Of a stretch of 64,000 bases of DNA, positions 32,747 through 41,877 are shown one piece after another. Source of the stretch: Nonomuraea sp. SYSU D8015 (GTDB taxonomy: Bacteria; Actinomycetota; Actinomycetes; Streptosporangiales; Streptosporangiaceae); NCBI RefSeq assembly GCF_008065375.1, contig NZ_VJYI01000001.1, positions 248,001-312,000 on the forward strand. Direction: 5' to 3'. Below the pieces are notes generated by a model that saw only the letters and a list, made by a program, of their open reading frames with translations, was not told the DNA's origin and did not search any database. The translations under genes were made by a program, and so were the position numbers. Numbering within the stretch: the stretch's first letter is position 1; each line of letters opens with the position of its first letter.

Positions 32747-34504
32747 ATGCGTAACCGGGCTCGGATCATGATCCCGCTCGTGGCGGCGGGCCTGCTCGCC
32801 ACGGCCTGCACCGGCGGCGGATCCACGCCGACCCCGCCGGCCTCCCAACCGCAGAGCCAGGGCGCGGCGGCGCCCGCCAACCCCGATCAGCTGCCGCGCG
32901 CCGAGACCCTCTACACCACCGGCACGCAGTGGGGCCCGCCGGCCAACTACAACCCGATCAGGGAATGGGACTCGGCCGTGGGCACCAAGGGCCTGGTCTA
33001 CGAGACGTTGTTCCACTACGACACCACCGCGGCCAAGCTCACCCCGTGGCTGGCCGAGAGCGGCTCGTGGACCGACGACTCCACCTACCAGGTCAAGCTC
33101 CGCCAGGGCGTCAAGTGGTCCGACGGCCAGCCGCTGACCGCCAAGGACGTGGTGTTCTCCTTCGAGCTGGGCAAGATGGAGACGATCCCGTACCACAACC
33201 TGTGGACCTGGTTGAAGAGCGTCGAGGCCGTCGACGACCAGACGGTGAAGTTCACCTTCTCCAAGGCCAACTACCAGCAGTGGGACTTCAACCTCTACAG
33301 CCGCTCCATCGTGCCCGAGCACATCTGGAAAGGCCGCTCGGAGAAGGAGGTGCTCGACGGCGTCAACGAGAACCCGGTGGGCACCGGCGCCTACAAGTTC
33401 ATCAGCAAGGACCAGGACCGCGTGGTGCTGCAGCGCCGCGACGACTGGTGGGGCAAGACCGCGCTGAACATGGAGCCCAAGCCCAGGTACATCGTGGACA
33501 TCGCCACCCCGAGCAACGAGGTTGCGCTCGCCATGCTGATGCAGAAGAACCTCGACCTGTCCAACAACTTCCTGCCCGGCGTGGCCAACCTGGTCAAGGG
33601 CAACTTCGGCCTGACGACGTACTACACCGAGCCGCCGTACCACCTGTCGGCCAACACCGCCTGGCTGGTGCCGAACAACACCAAGAAGCCGATGGACGAC
33701 CCTGCCTTCCGCAAGGCGCTGGCCTCGTCCATCGACGTCGGCAAGATCGTCGAGAGCGTGTACGGCAACCTCGTCAAGGCCTCCAGCCCGACCGGCCTGC
33801 TGCCGCAGTGGGAGCAGTTCGTCGACCAGAACGTGGTCTCCAAGTCCGGCTTCACGTTCGACGCCGCCAACGCCAAGAAGCTCCTGGCCGACGCGGGCTA
33901 CAAGGACACCGACGGCGACGGCTTCGTGGAGAACAAGGACGGCTCCAAGATGAGCCTCACCCTCATCGTGCCGTCCGGCTGGACCGACTGGATGGAGTCC
34001 GCCCGGTCGATCGCGGCCAGCGCCAAGACCGCCGGCATCCAGATCACGCCCGACTTCCCCGACTTCAACGCGCTCGTCGAGAAGCGCGCCAAGGGCGACT
34101 ACGACCTGCTCATCAACAACGAGCGGCAGCTGTCGAACTCGCCGTACACCTACTACGAGTACATGTTCCAGCTGCCGATCCAGAAGCAGCAGAACACCGT
34201 CAACTTCGCCCGCTACGAGAACAAGCAGGCCTGGGAGCTCGTGCAGCAGCTCGATCAGGTCAAGACCGACGACATCGAGGGGATGAAGAAGATCATCTCC
34301 CAGCTCCAGCAGATCCACCTGGACGACATGCCGGTCATCCCGCTCTGGTACAACGGCCTCTGGGCCCAGTCCAGCACCTCCGTGTGGAAGAACTGGCCCG
34401 CCGCCGCGGGCAGCGCGCCCAAGACCGGCGCCGTGATGTGGCGCAACTGGCTCGAACTGGGCGGATTCGAGAGCCTCACCCAGCTCCAGCCCTCCGGCTC
34501 CTGA
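32747..34504 (+). CDS. ABC transporter solute-binding lipoprotein, family 5 (oligosaccharide/peptide)
   Basis: A 585-residue extracellular binding lipoprotein: signal peptide ending LLATAC (lipobox), a Pro/Gln linker, then a family 5 (DppA/OppA-like) domain with YETLFHYDTTAAKLTPWLAE, VKLRQGVKWSDGQPLTAKDV (the family signature), GAYKFISKDQDRVVLQRRDD and PVIPLWYNGLWAQ. Family 5 proteins bind peptides or oligosaccharides; the CelR box and downstream beta-mannosidase point to beta-linked oligosaccharides such as mannobiose or cellobiose. First gene of the operon with a strong GGAAGGAGAG. A stem-loop separates it from the permease genes. Confidence 0.88.
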   Translation: MRNRARIMIPLVAAGLLATACTGGGSTPTPPASQPQSQGAAAPANPDQLPRAETLYTTGTQWGPPANYNPIREWDSAVGTKGLVYETLFHYDTTAAKLTPWLAESGSWTDDSTYQVKLRQGVKWSDGQPLTAKDVVFSFELGKMETIPYHNLWTWLKSVEAVDDQTVKFTFSKANYQQWDFNLYSRSIVPEHIWKGRSEKEVLDGVNENPVGTGAYKFISKDQDRVVLQRRDDWWGKTALNMEPKPRYIVDIATPSNEVALAMLMQKNLDLSNNFLPGVANLVKGNFGLTTYYTEPPYHLSANTAWLVPNNTKKPMDDPAFRKALASSIDVGKIVESVYGNLVKASSPTGLLPQWEQFVDQNVVSKSGFTFDAANAKKLLADAGYKDTDGDGFVENKDGSKMSLTLIVPSGWTDWMESARSIAASAKTAGIQITPDFPDFNALVEKRAKGDYDLLINNERQLSNSPYTYYEYMFQLPIQKQQNTVNFARYENKQAWELVQQLDQVKTDDIEGMKKIISQLQQIHLDDMPVIPLWYNGLWAQSSTSVWKNWPAAAGSAPKTGAVMWRNWLELGGFESLTQLQPSGS

Positions 34505-34527
34505 CGAACCCCAACCCCGTCCCCCTA

Positions 34528-34552
34528 GCCCCCCGCTCGCCGAGCGGGGGGC
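34528..34552 (+). terminator. Intra-operon stem-loop after the binding-protein gene
   Basis: GCCCCCCGCTC at 34528-34538 pairs perfectly with GAGCGGGGGGC at 34542-34552 over a 3-base loop. It sits 23 bases after the binding-protein stop and 18 before the permease GTG, so it is probably an attenuator or a 3' stabiliser that raises binding-protein mRNA over permease mRNA. Confidence 0.65.
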
Positions 34553-34570
34553 CTTCCCGGAGAGCCGCAC

Positions 34571-35566
34571 GTGCGTCGTTATTTCGGCAGGAAACTCCTC
34601 ATCTACGGACTGACCTTCTTCGTCGCCGTCACGGTCAACTGGATGATCCCGCGCTTCATGCCGGGGGACCCGGTCGCCAGCATGGTGGCCCGGGCCAACG
34701 TCACCAGGCCCGAGGCCGTGGCGGCCATGCAGGCCTACTACAACAACCTCTTCGGCTTCGACCAGCCGTTGTGGCAGCAATATCTGAACTTCTGGGCCGC
34801 GTTGTTCCGCGGCGACTTCGGGCTGAGCATCTGGCTGTTCCCGACGCCGGTCGCCGACGTGATCACCGCCGCGGTGCCGTACACGCTGGGGCTGATCATC
34901 CCGTCGGTGCTGCTGAGCTGGGTCGTGGGCAACTGGTTCGGCGCGTACGCCGCCCGCCGCAAACTGCTCGACAACACGGTGCTGCCCATCGGGTACGTCC
35001 TGACCGCCACCCCGTACATGTGGCTGGCCGTGCTCCTGGCCTGGGGGCTCGGCGTGCTCGCGGGCCTCTTCCCCGTCGCCGGCGGCTACAGCTTCTCGCT
35101 GCGGCCGAACTGGTCGTGGGACTTCTTCCTCGACCTGCTGCACCACTGGACCCTGCCGTTCCTGTCGCTGTTCCTGGTGGCGCTGGGCGGCTGGGCGATC
35201 GGCATGCGCAACATGATCATCTATGAGCTGGAGTCCGACTACTCCACCTACCTGGCGGCGCTGGGCGCGCCCGCCCGGCTGATCCGCAGGTACGCCTTCC
35301 GCAACGCCGTCCTGCCCCAGGTCACCGGCCTGGCCCTGCAGCTCGGCGTCATCGTCGCCGGCGCCCTGGTCACCGAGATCGTCTTCGCCTACCCGGGCCT
35401 GGGCAGCCTGATTCTCAACGCCATCAAGAACAAGGACTTCTTCCTGCTCCAGGGCACGTTCCTGTTCATCGTGCTGGGCGTGCTGATCGCCAACTTCATC
35501 ATCGACATCGTCTACGTCGTGGTCGACCCGCGCACGCGGGCCGGAATGGCGGGAGCCAACGCATGA
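34571..35566 (+). CDS. ABC transporter permease (DppB type)
   Basis: A 331-residue permease with six membrane helices. RRYFGRKLLIYGLTFFVAVT opens the first helix, and the DppB-type N-terminal extracellular loop carries PGDPVASMVARA and FGFDQPLWQQYLNF. The cytoplasmic EAA loop reads YLAALGAPARLIRRYAFRNA, which contacts the ATPases. It begins with GTG and ends in an ATGA overlap with the second permease. With it, it forms the channel for the family 5 binding protein. Confidence 0.92.
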   Translation: MRRYFGRKLLIYGLTFFVAVTVNWMIPRFMPGDPVASMVARANVTRPEAVAAMQAYYNNLFGFDQPLWQQYLNFWAALFRGDFGLSIWLFPTPVADVITAAVPYTLGLIIPSVLLSWVVGNWFGAYAARRKLLDNTVLPIGYVLTATPYMWLAVLLAWGLGVLAGLFPVAGGYSFSLRPNWSWDFFLDLLHHWTLPFLSLFLVALGGWAIGMRNMIIYELESDYSTYLAALGAPARLIRRYAFRNAVLPQVTGLALQLGVIVAGALVTEIVFAYPGLGSLILNAIKNKDFFLLQGTFLFIVLGVLIANFIIDIVYVVVDPRTRAGMAGANA

Positions 35567-36447
35567 CCGCACTTCAGGAAGTCGCCCCACGCGAGCGGGA
35601 GGGCGTCCGGCGCGAGGCGCTGTATTTCGCCGTCCGCAACGGCAAGCTCGTCACCGGGTTCGCGATCGTGTTCGCGCTGCTGCTGCTCGGGCTGGTCGGC
35701 CCGCTGTTCGTCGACGCCTCGCCCAACGAGTACGGCCCCCAGCCGATGAGCCCGCCGGGCGGCGAGCACTGGCTCGGCACCACCACGTTCGGCCAGGACA
35801 TCTTCGCCCAGTTCGTGCACGGCCTGCGCAGCACCTTCGTCGTGGGCGTGATCGGCGGCGGCATCGCCGCGGTCATCGGCATGATCGTCGGCTTCGTGGC
35901 CGGCTACCTCGGCGGCATCGTGGACGAGATACTCAACATGCTGACCAACATCATCCTGGTCATCCCCACCCTGGCCGTCCTGCTGGTCATCAACGCGTAC
36001 CTCGGCATCCGCAGCGTGCTCGTGCAGGGGGTCTTCATCGGCCTGACGCAGTGGCCGTGGGCGGCGCGGGCGATCAGGGCGCAGACGTTCTCGCTGCGTA
36101 CGCGGGAGTTCGTGGACCTGGCCCGGATGAGCGGGTCGGGCACCGGGCGGATCATCGCCAGGGAGATCGCGCCGAACATGAGCTCCTACCTGTTCATGAC
36201 GTTCATCCTGCTGTTCGGCGGCTCGGTCCTCATCGCCTCCTCCCTGGACTTCATCGGCCTCGGCCCCACTGAAGGCGTCTCCTTGGGGCTGATGCTGCAG
36301 AACGCCAACCAGTGGAGCGCGCTCCAGCTCGGCATGTGGTGGTGGTTCGTGCCGCCCGGCGCGGCCATCACCGCCATCGTCGGCGCCCTGTACGTGGCCA
36401 ACGTCGGCCTCGACGAGGTCTTCAACCCGAAACTGAGGGAGACATGA
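35563..36447 (+). CDS. ABC transporter permease (DppC type)
   Basis: A 294-residue permease pairing with the DppB-type subunit. The N-terminal cytoplasmic stretch is followed by a first helix (FAIVFALLLLGLVGPLF), a periplasm-equivalent loop with GGEHWLGTTTFGQDIFAQ (the DppC signature: HxLGTDxxGRD-like), then five helices and the EAA loop EFVDLARMSGSGTGRIIARE. It overlaps both neighbours by 4 bases (ATGA), so the four transporter genes are tightly coupled. Confidence 0.92.
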   Translation: MTALQEVAPREREGVRREALYFAVRNGKLVTGFAIVFALLLLGLVGPLFVDASPNEYGPQPMSPPGGEHWLGTTTFGQDIFAQFVHGLRSTFVVGVIGGGIAAVIGMIVGFVAGYLGGIVDEILNMLTNIILVIPTLAVLLVINAYLGIRSVLVQGVFIGLTQWPWAARAIRAQTFSLRTREFVDLARMSGSGTGRIIAREIAPNMSSYLFMTFILLFGGSVLIASSLDFIGLGPTEGVSLGLMLQNANQWSALQLGMWWWFVPPGAAITAIVGALYVANVGLDEVFNPKLRET

Positions 36448-37385
36448 GCCTGCAGGTCAGCGAGCTGAGGGTCCACTACAGGACGCTGAAGGGCGAGGTG
36501 CGCGCCCTCGACGGGATGTCCTTCGAGCTGGCCGACGGCGAGATCCTCGGCCTGGTCGGCGAGTCCGGCTGCGGCAAGAGCACGCTGGGCAAGAGCCTCA
36601 TCCGCATGGACGGCCGCATGCACCACGTGGGCGGCCGCGTCGTCCTCGACGGCCGCGAGCTCCCCATCGCCGACGACAGGAAGATGAACGACTTCCGCTT
36701 CAGGGAGGTCTCCCTCATCCCGCAGTACGCCATGAGCGCGCTCAACCCCACCCGCAAGATCCGCAGAATGGTGACCGAGCTGCTCAGGTCGCGGGGCACG
36801 ACCGTGGACGCCGCCGAGCTGGAGCGCCGGATGAACCAGGTCGGGCTGCCCCGCGAGGTGCTCGACCGCTACCCGATCGAGCTGTCGGGCGGCATGAAGC
36901 AGCGCATGGTGATGGTCATCTCGACCCTGCTCGACCCGTCCCTGCTGATCGCCGACGAGGTCACCTCCGCCCTCGACGTCTCCACCCAGAAGGCCGTGGC
37001 CCGCGCCCTGCTCGGCTTCCGCGACAGCGGCTACGTCAAGAGCATGATCTTCGTCACCCACGACCTCGCGCTCACCCACCACATCGCCGACACGATCATG
37101 GTCATGTACGCGGGCAAGCTCGCCGAGAAGGCGTCCGCCGACGTGATCGTCAAGGCGCCGCGGCACCCGTACACGCGGCTGCTGCTCGACTCCCTGCCCG
37201 AGGTCGGCGTCCGCTACGCCGAGCGGCGGCTGGAGGGCATCGCCGGCAGCCCTCCGTCGCTGCTCGATCCACCGAAAGGCTGCCGCTTCCGCGACCGCTG
37301 CCCGCTGGCCGGGGACGAGTGCGCCGAGGAACCGCCGGTGGTCGAGATCGCGCCCGCCCACCACGTCGCCTGCTGGAAGGCATGA
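36444..37385 (+). CDS. ABC transporter ATP-binding protein (DppD type)
   Basis: A 313-residue ATPase: Walker A GESGCGKST near residue 38, Q-loop IPQYAMSALNP, signature LSGGMKQRM, Walker B LLIADEVTSALD and H-loop VTHDLA. The C-terminal oligopeptide-type extension has GCRFRDRCPLAGDECAEEPP with three to four cysteines, typical of DppD/DppF-type subunits and able to bind an iron-sulphur cluster. GAGGGAG precedes the ATG, which overlaps the permease stop. Confidence 0.93.
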   Translation: MSLQVSELRVHYRTLKGEVRALDGMSFELADGEILGLVGESGCGKSTLGKSLIRMDGRMHHVGGRVVLDGRELPIADDRKMNDFRFREVSLIPQYAMSALNPTRKIRRMVTELLRSRGTTVDAAELERRMNQVGLPREVLDRYPIELSGGMKQRMVMVISTLLDPSLLIADEVTSALDVSTQKAVARALLGFRDSGYVKSMIFVTHDLALTHHIADTIMVMYAGKLAEKASADVIVKAPRHPYTRLLLDSLPEVGVRYAERRLEGIAGSPPSLLDPPKGCRFRDRCPLAGDECAEEPPVVEIAPAHHVACWKA

Positions 37386-38260
37386 TGCTGAGACTCCAGG
37401 ACGTCACCAAGGAATTCAGGATCGGCGCCTTCGGCGGCAAGAGCGTCACGGCCGTCAGGAGCGTGAGCTTCGACGTCGTGCCGGGCGAGGTCGTGTCCCT
37501 CATCGGGGAGAGCGGCAGCGGCAAGAGCACGATCGGCCGCTTGATCCTCGGGCTCAACCCGGCCACCAGCGGCTCGATCACCTTCGACGGCCGCCCGGCC
37601 CGCGCGGGCAAGGAGTACTACCGGCACGTCCAGGGCATCTTCCAGGACCCGTTCAGCTCGTTCAACCCGGTGTTCAAGGCCGACCGCGTGTTCACCATGA
37701 TCAAGGAGTCGTACTATCCGGCGGTGCCGGAGCCGGAGTGGGCCGGGCGGGTGCGCGCGTCCCTGCGCGACGTGCGGCTCAACCCCGACCAGGTGCTCGG
37801 GAAATACCCGCACCAGCTCAGCGGCGGCCAGCTGCAGCGCCTGCTCATCGCCCGCGCGCTGCTGCTGGACATCAAGCTGCTGGTGGCCGACGAGATCACC
37901 AGCATGCTGGACGCGTCCACCCGCATCGACGTGCTCAACCTGCTGGCCGAGCTCAAGACCCGGGGGCTCGGCGTGCTCTACATCACGCACGACCTGTCGC
38001 TCGGCAACTACCTCGCCGAGCGCACGGTGGTGCTGCGCAAGGGCGGCGTCGTGGAGATGGGGCCGACGGACGCGGTCTTCGGCGACCCGCTGCACCCCTA
38101 CACGCGTGAGCTGCTGTCGGCGGTGCCGCGCCTGCACGAGGAATGGGTCGACCCCGCGCCCGTGGACAGCTGCCTCTACCACGCGCGCGGGGCGTCCGGC
38201 GGCCTGCTGGAGGCCGAACCCGGCCATTTCGTAGCCTGCGCCCAGCTCGAGAGCTGCTAA
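37382..38260 (+). CDS. ABC transporter ATP-binding protein (DppF type)
   Basis: A 292-residue ATPase: Walker A GESGSGKST, Q-loop IFQDPFSSFNPVFK (the DppF/OppF signature), ABC signature LSGGQLQRLLIARAL, Walker B LLVADEITSMLD (Met replaces the usual Ala/Ser after S) and ITHDLSLGNY for the H-loop. It partners the DppD-type subunit. It overlaps the previous stop (ATGA), with a second in-frame ATG next to it. The beta-mannosidase gene follows after 10 bases, so hydrolysis of the imported sugar is in the same operon. Confidence 0.93.
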   Translation: MMLRLQDVTKEFRIGAFGGKSVTAVRSVSFDVVPGEVVSLIGESGSGKSTIGRLILGLNPATSGSITFDGRPARAGKEYYRHVQGIFQDPFSSFNPVFKADRVFTMIKESYYPAVPEPEWAGRVRASLRDVRLNPDQVLGKYPHQLSGGQLQRLLIARALLLDIKLLVADEITSMLDASTRIDVLNLLAELKTRGLGVLYITHDLSLGNYLAERTVVLRKGGVVEMGPTDAVFGDPLHPYTRELLSAVPRLHEEWVDPAPVDSCLYHARGASGGLLEAEPGHFVACAQLESC

Positions 38261-38270
38261 GGAGACCTTC

Positions 38271-40622
38271 TTGACCTACCGTCCGCTGCACGACGGCTGG
38301 ACCCTGTCGGGGCGGGACCTCATGGAGGTTCCCGCAACCGTCCCCGGCTGCGTGCACACCGATCTGCTCGCCGCCGGGCTGATCGACGACCCCTACCTGG
38401 ATGACAACGAGCACCGGCTGGCCTGGATCGGCCGCACGGAATGGACCTACCGCACCGCCTTCACCTGGTCGCCGGATGAGCACGAGCGCACGGACCTGGT
38501 GTGCGCGGGGCTCGACACGGTCGCCGCCGTCACGCTCAACGGGGTGCGCCTCGGCGACACGGCCAACCAGCACCGCTCCTACCGCTTCCCGGTGCGGCAC
38601 CTGTTACGTGCCGGTGAGAACACCCTGGAGATCCGCTTCGGCTCGGCCTACGACTACGCCGAGGAGCGGCGGGCGGCGCTGGGGGATCGGCCGCGCTCCT
38701 ATGCCGAGCCGTACCCCTTCATCCGCAAGATGGCCTGCAACTTCGGCTGGGACTGGGGGCCCACGCTGGTCACGGCAGGGATCTGGCGTCAGATCGGCCT
38801 GGAGAGCTGGAGCCGCGCCCGCCTGGCCGAGGTGCGCCCGCTCGCGTACGCGGACGGCACGGTGGACGTGCACGTCCGCGTCGAGCGCACCACCGAGGAG
38901 CCTCTGACGCTGTCCGCCGAGATCGCCGGGATCGCCGCGGAGCGGCGCCTCGACGGCCGGGCCGCCGTGCTGTCGATCGAGGTTCCGGACCCCGAGCTGT
39001 GGTGGCCCCGCGGATACGGCGCCCAGCCCCGCTACGACCTGACCGTCCGCCTCGGCGACGACACGTGGCACGGCCGGATCGGCTTCCGCTCCGTCGAGCT
39101 GGAGCGGGAGGCGTTCAGGCTCAAGGTCAACGGCGTCCCGGTCTTCGTCCGGGGCGTCAACTGGATCCCCGGCGACTGCTTCCCGTCCCGCATCACCAGG
39201 GAGCGGCTGGCCGAGCGGTTCGGGCAGGCCACGGCCGCCGGCGTCAACCTGCTGCGGGTCTGGGGCGGCGGCCTGTACGAGAGCGACGACTTCTACGACC
39301 TGGCCGACGAGCTGGGCCTGATGGTCTGGCAGGACTTCCCGTTCGCCTGCGCCGCCTACCCGGAGGAGGAGCCGTTCCGCTCCGAGGTGGCCGCCGAGGC
39401 CAGGGAGAACGTCTCCCGCCTGACCCCGCACCCCAGCCTCGTGCTGTGGTGCGGCAACAACGAGAGCCTGGAGGGCCACGCCGACTGGGGCTGGCCGGAC
39501 CGGCTCGAAGGCCGCAGCTGGGGCGCGGGTTTCTACTACGACCTGCTCCCGCGGATCGTCGCCGAGCTCGACCCGACCCGCCCGTACTGGCCGGGCAGCC
39601 CCTACTCGGGCGCGCCCGGCCTGCCGCCCAACGACCCCGCGCGTGGCACGATCCACATCTGGGACGTCTGGAACCGCGAGGACTACACCCGCTACGCCGC
39701 CTACCGGCCCCGCTTCGTGGCCGAGTTCGGCTTCCAGGGGCCGCCCGCGTACGCCACCCTGCGCCGCGCCTCATCGGACGAGCCGCTGACCCCGGACTCC
39801 TCGCACCAGAAGGCCGACGACGGACAGGCCAAACTGCTGCGCGGGCTGGGCGGGCACCTGCCGCGGCCGGAGACGTTCGACGACTGGCACTACCTGACGC
39901 AGCTCAACCAGGCGCGGGCGGTGGCGTTCGGTATCGAGCGGTTCCGCTCGCTCATGCCGTTCACCATGGGCACGATCGTCTGGCAGCTCAACGACTGCTG
40001 GCCGGTGACCTCGTGGTCGGCGGTCGACGGCGACGGCCGGCGCAAACCGCTCTGGTACGCGCTGCGCCGCGCCTACGCCGACCGGCTCCTCACCGTCCAG
40101 GACGGCGAGCTGGCCGTCATCAACGACACCGCCGGGCCCTGGTCGGGCGAGCTGCTCCTGGACCGCCTGAGCCTCGCCGGCGAGCCCCTCGCGAAGGAGG
40201 CCGTCGCCGTCCACGTGGCCTCCAGGTCGGTGACCAGGGTGGCGCTGCCGCGGTCCGTCGCGCTCCCCGACGACCCGGCGCGCGAGCTGCTCGTCGCCCG
40301 CCTCGGCGCGGGCCGCGCGATCGGCTTCTACGCCGAGGACACCGCCGTGGCGTTCCCGGACGCTGCCTACGAGACGCACGTCGAGCGCTCCCCGGGCGGC
40401 TACCGGGTTACCGTGACGGCGGCCGGCCTGGTGCGCGAACTCGCGATCTTCCCCGACCGGCTCGATCCGGACGCGAGCGTGGACGACCAGCTCGTCACCC
40501 TGCTGCCGGGGGAGAGCGCCGTCTTCCACGTCACCACCGCGAAAGAGCTGGACGCCGGGGCGCTGACGAGCTTCCCCGTGCTGCGCTGCGTGAACGAGCG
40601 TGCGGGGTCTCAGCCGCGGTAG
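38271..40622 (+). CDS. Glycoside hydrolase family 2 beta-mannosidase
   Basis: A 783-residue intracellular (no signal peptide) exo-beta-mannosidase that removes terminal mannose from beta-mannosides. The GH2 sandwich domains are at 1-290 (WTLSGRDLMEVPATVPGCVH, MACNFGWDWGPTL). The TIM barrel has NGVPVFVRGVNWIPGDCFPS, LLRVWGGGLYESDDFYDLAD, acid/base Glu398 in LWCGNNES and nucleophile Glu485 in VAEFGFQGPP. WQLNDCWPVTSWS is the family's sugar-binding segment. It begins with TTG, decided by AAGGAG six bases upstream. It ends the importer operon and overlaps the DUF1707 gene's 3' end by 13 bases. Confidence 0.93.
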   Translation: MTYRPLHDGWTLSGRDLMEVPATVPGCVHTDLLAAGLIDDPYLDDNEHRLAWIGRTEWTYRTAFTWSPDEHERTDLVCAGLDTVAAVTLNGVRLGDTANQHRSYRFPVRHLLRAGENTLEIRFGSAYDYAEERRAALGDRPRSYAEPYPFIRKMACNFGWDWGPTLVTAGIWRQIGLESWSRARLAEVRPLAYADGTVDVHVRVERTTEEPLTLSAEIAGIAAERRLDGRAAVLSIEVPDPELWWPRGYGAQPRYDLTVRLGDDTWHGRIGFRSVELEREAFRLKVNGVPVFVRGVNWIPGDCFPSRITRERLAERFGQATAAGVNLLRVWGGGLYESDDFYDLADELGLMVWQDFPFACAAYPEEEPFRSEVAAEARENVSRLTPHPSLVLWCGNNESLEGHADWGWPDRLEGRSWGAGFYYDLLPRIVAELDPTRPYWPGSPYSGAPGLPPNDPARGTIHIWDVWNREDYTRYAAYRPRFVAEFGFQGPPAYATLRRASSDEPLTPDSSHQKADDGQAKLLRGLGGHLPRPETFDDWHYLTQLNQARAVAFGIERFRSLMPFTMGTIVWQLNDCWPVTSWSAVDGDGRRKPLWYALRRAYADRLLTVQDGELAVINDTAGPWSGELLLDRLSLAGEPLAKEAVAVHVASRSVTRVALPRSVALPDDPARELLVARLGAGRAIGFYAEDTAVAFPDAAYETHVERSPGGYRVTVTAAGLVRELAIFPDRLDPDASVDDQLVTLLPGESAVFHVTTAKELDAGALTSFPVLRCVNERAGSQPR

Positions 40623-41077
40623 TGGAAACGCCGGTGGACCATGCTGAAGATCATGGCCCCCAGCCACAGGGCGAACAGCACCTTGAAGAAGCCGAACCCG
40701 AAGATCAGCCCCAGCACCATGAGCACGAACAGCACGCCGACGAACGGGTGCGGCCCCCGGTGGTGGTGGCGCCGCCCGGGGTGGCGCTGCCACTGGTGCC
40801 GCATGTCCCGGTAGTCGTGGTGCATGGTCCGCATCTGCCGGCGGTGGGCCTTCATGGACTCCCGCCAGTCGTCCATGTCGTAGCGAGGGGTGGGCTCCGA
40901 TCCCGGCAGGTCGGCCGTGACCTGCGCGAGGTCGCGCCCCGTCTTGGCGGCCAGCGTCCGGTCGAGCCGCTCGTCGAGCTCCTCGTGGGTCAGGCGGCCC
41001 TGCGCGAAGTGCTCGCGCAGGGCGGCCATCGTCTGCTCACGCTCGGCGTCGCCGATGCGGAGGTCGTTGCGGTCCAT
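40610..41077 (-). CDS. DUF1707 (SHOCT-like) membrane protein
   Basis: A 155-residue protein. Residues 1-55 are the actinobacterial DUF1707 domain: LRIGDAEREQTMAALREHFA, GRLTHEELDERLDRTLAAKT and DLAQVTADLPG. A His/Arg-rich middle (RRQMRTMHHDYRDMRHQW, RHPGRRHHHRG) is followed by one long hydrophobic segment near 115-140, so it is a membrane protein with a cytoplasmic DUF1707 head. ATG at 41077 has GAGGAG seven bases upstream. It lies directly after the PadR gene and is probably its co-transcribed partner. Confidence 0.85.
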   Translation of the reverse strand: MDRNDLRIGDAEREQTMAALREHFAQGRLTHEELDERLDRTLAAKTGRDLAQVTADLPGSEPTPRYDMDDWRESMKAHRRQMRTMHHDYRDMRHQWQRHPGRRHHHRGPHPFVGVLFVLMVLGLIFGFGFFKVLFALWLGAMIFSMVHRRFHYRG

Positions 41078-41103
41078 GGCCGGGCTCCTCGTCAGTTGAC
41101 TGC

Positions 41104-41832
41104 TCACTCCTCGCCCGGTTCGCCGTCGGCCAGGATCTGGTAGAGCTTGCGCCGGGTCTCTACCAAAGTCTTACGCGCTTCGCGGATTTGTGCGTCATTT
41201 CCGGTTTGGAGAATCTGCATCATCGCGAAGGCCGACTGCTTGGAGATCTGCCAGAGATCGGCGGCGTTGTCGTCGATGTCCGGACGCATGTCGTCCCAAG
41301 GGGCGCTGACCTCGTCGGCGTGCGCCTCCACGTAGTTGCGGCCCTCCTCGGTGAGGCGGAAGGTCTTGCGGCCCTCGCTCTCCTCCGAGATCACCAGACC
41401 CTCGTCGGTGAGCTGCTGCAGCGCCGGGTAGACGGCGCCCGGGCTGGGCTTCCAGCCGCCCTCGCTGCGCTCGGCGATCTCCTGGATGATCTGGTAGCCG
41501 TTGCGCGGCTGCTCGGCGAGCAGGGCCAGGATCGCGGCGCGTACGTCGCCCCGCTTCGCCTTGCGGCCCCTGCCGCCCCAGCCGCGGTGGCCGCCCCACG
41601 GCCCGCCGGGCCCCCACGGGCCGCGGCCGAAGTCGAACGGGAACGGGCCGCCGGGGCCGCCCCGCCGGCCGCGGTGCCGGTGTTCGTGATGATGGGGCCG
41701 GCCTCCCATCTGCTCGAAGGCCTCGGAGAGGGTCCTGAACGCCTCGCGGAGCGCCTGCTTGGCCTCCCGGCCCGCCTGCCGGTATTCGTGTGCGCCGGGC
41801 CAGTGCCCGCCTGTTGCATGAGCGGAAGTCAT
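41104..41832 (-). CDS. PadR-family regulator with His/Gly-rich N-terminal half
   Basis: A 242-residue PadR regulator. The N-terminal 85 residues are unusual and low-complexity (HHHEHRHRGRRGGPGG, then GRGPWGPGGPWGGHRGWGGR), a clade of long PadR proteins that may bind metal through histidines. The winged helix (90-165) has AAILALLAEQPRNGYQIIQE and the recognition region GAVYPALQQLTDEGLVISEE, followed by a helical PadR C-terminal domain (DLWQISKQSAFAMMQILQTG). AGGAGG precedes the ATG. A 10-base inverted repeat upstream is probably its own operator. Confidence 0.9.
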   Translation of the reverse strand: MTSAHATGGHWPGAHEYRQAGREAKQALREAFRTLSEAFEQMGGRPHHHEHRHRGRRGGPGGPFPFDFGRGPWGPGGPWGGHRGWGGRGRKAKRGDVRAAILALLAEQPRNGYQIIQEIAERSEGGWKPSPGAVYPALQQLTDEGLVISEESEGRKTFRLTEEGRNYVEAHADEVSAPWDDMRPDIDDNAADLWQISKQSAFAMMQILQTGNDAQIREARKTLVETRRKLYQILADGEPGEE

Positions 41833-41845
41833 GGGTTTCCTCCTC

Positions 41846-41877
41846 TATCGTTGACCACTCTCGATGCGTCAACGATA
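41846..41877. promoter_or_regulatory. PadR operator candidate
   Basis: TATCGTTGAC at 41846-41855 and GTCAACGATA at 41868-41877 form a perfect 10-base inverted repeat with a 12-base gap, just upstream of the padR start. The right arm runs into a second palindrome, CGATATATCG at 41873-41882. Both are AT-rich against the background, which suggests selection. Confidence 0.65.
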
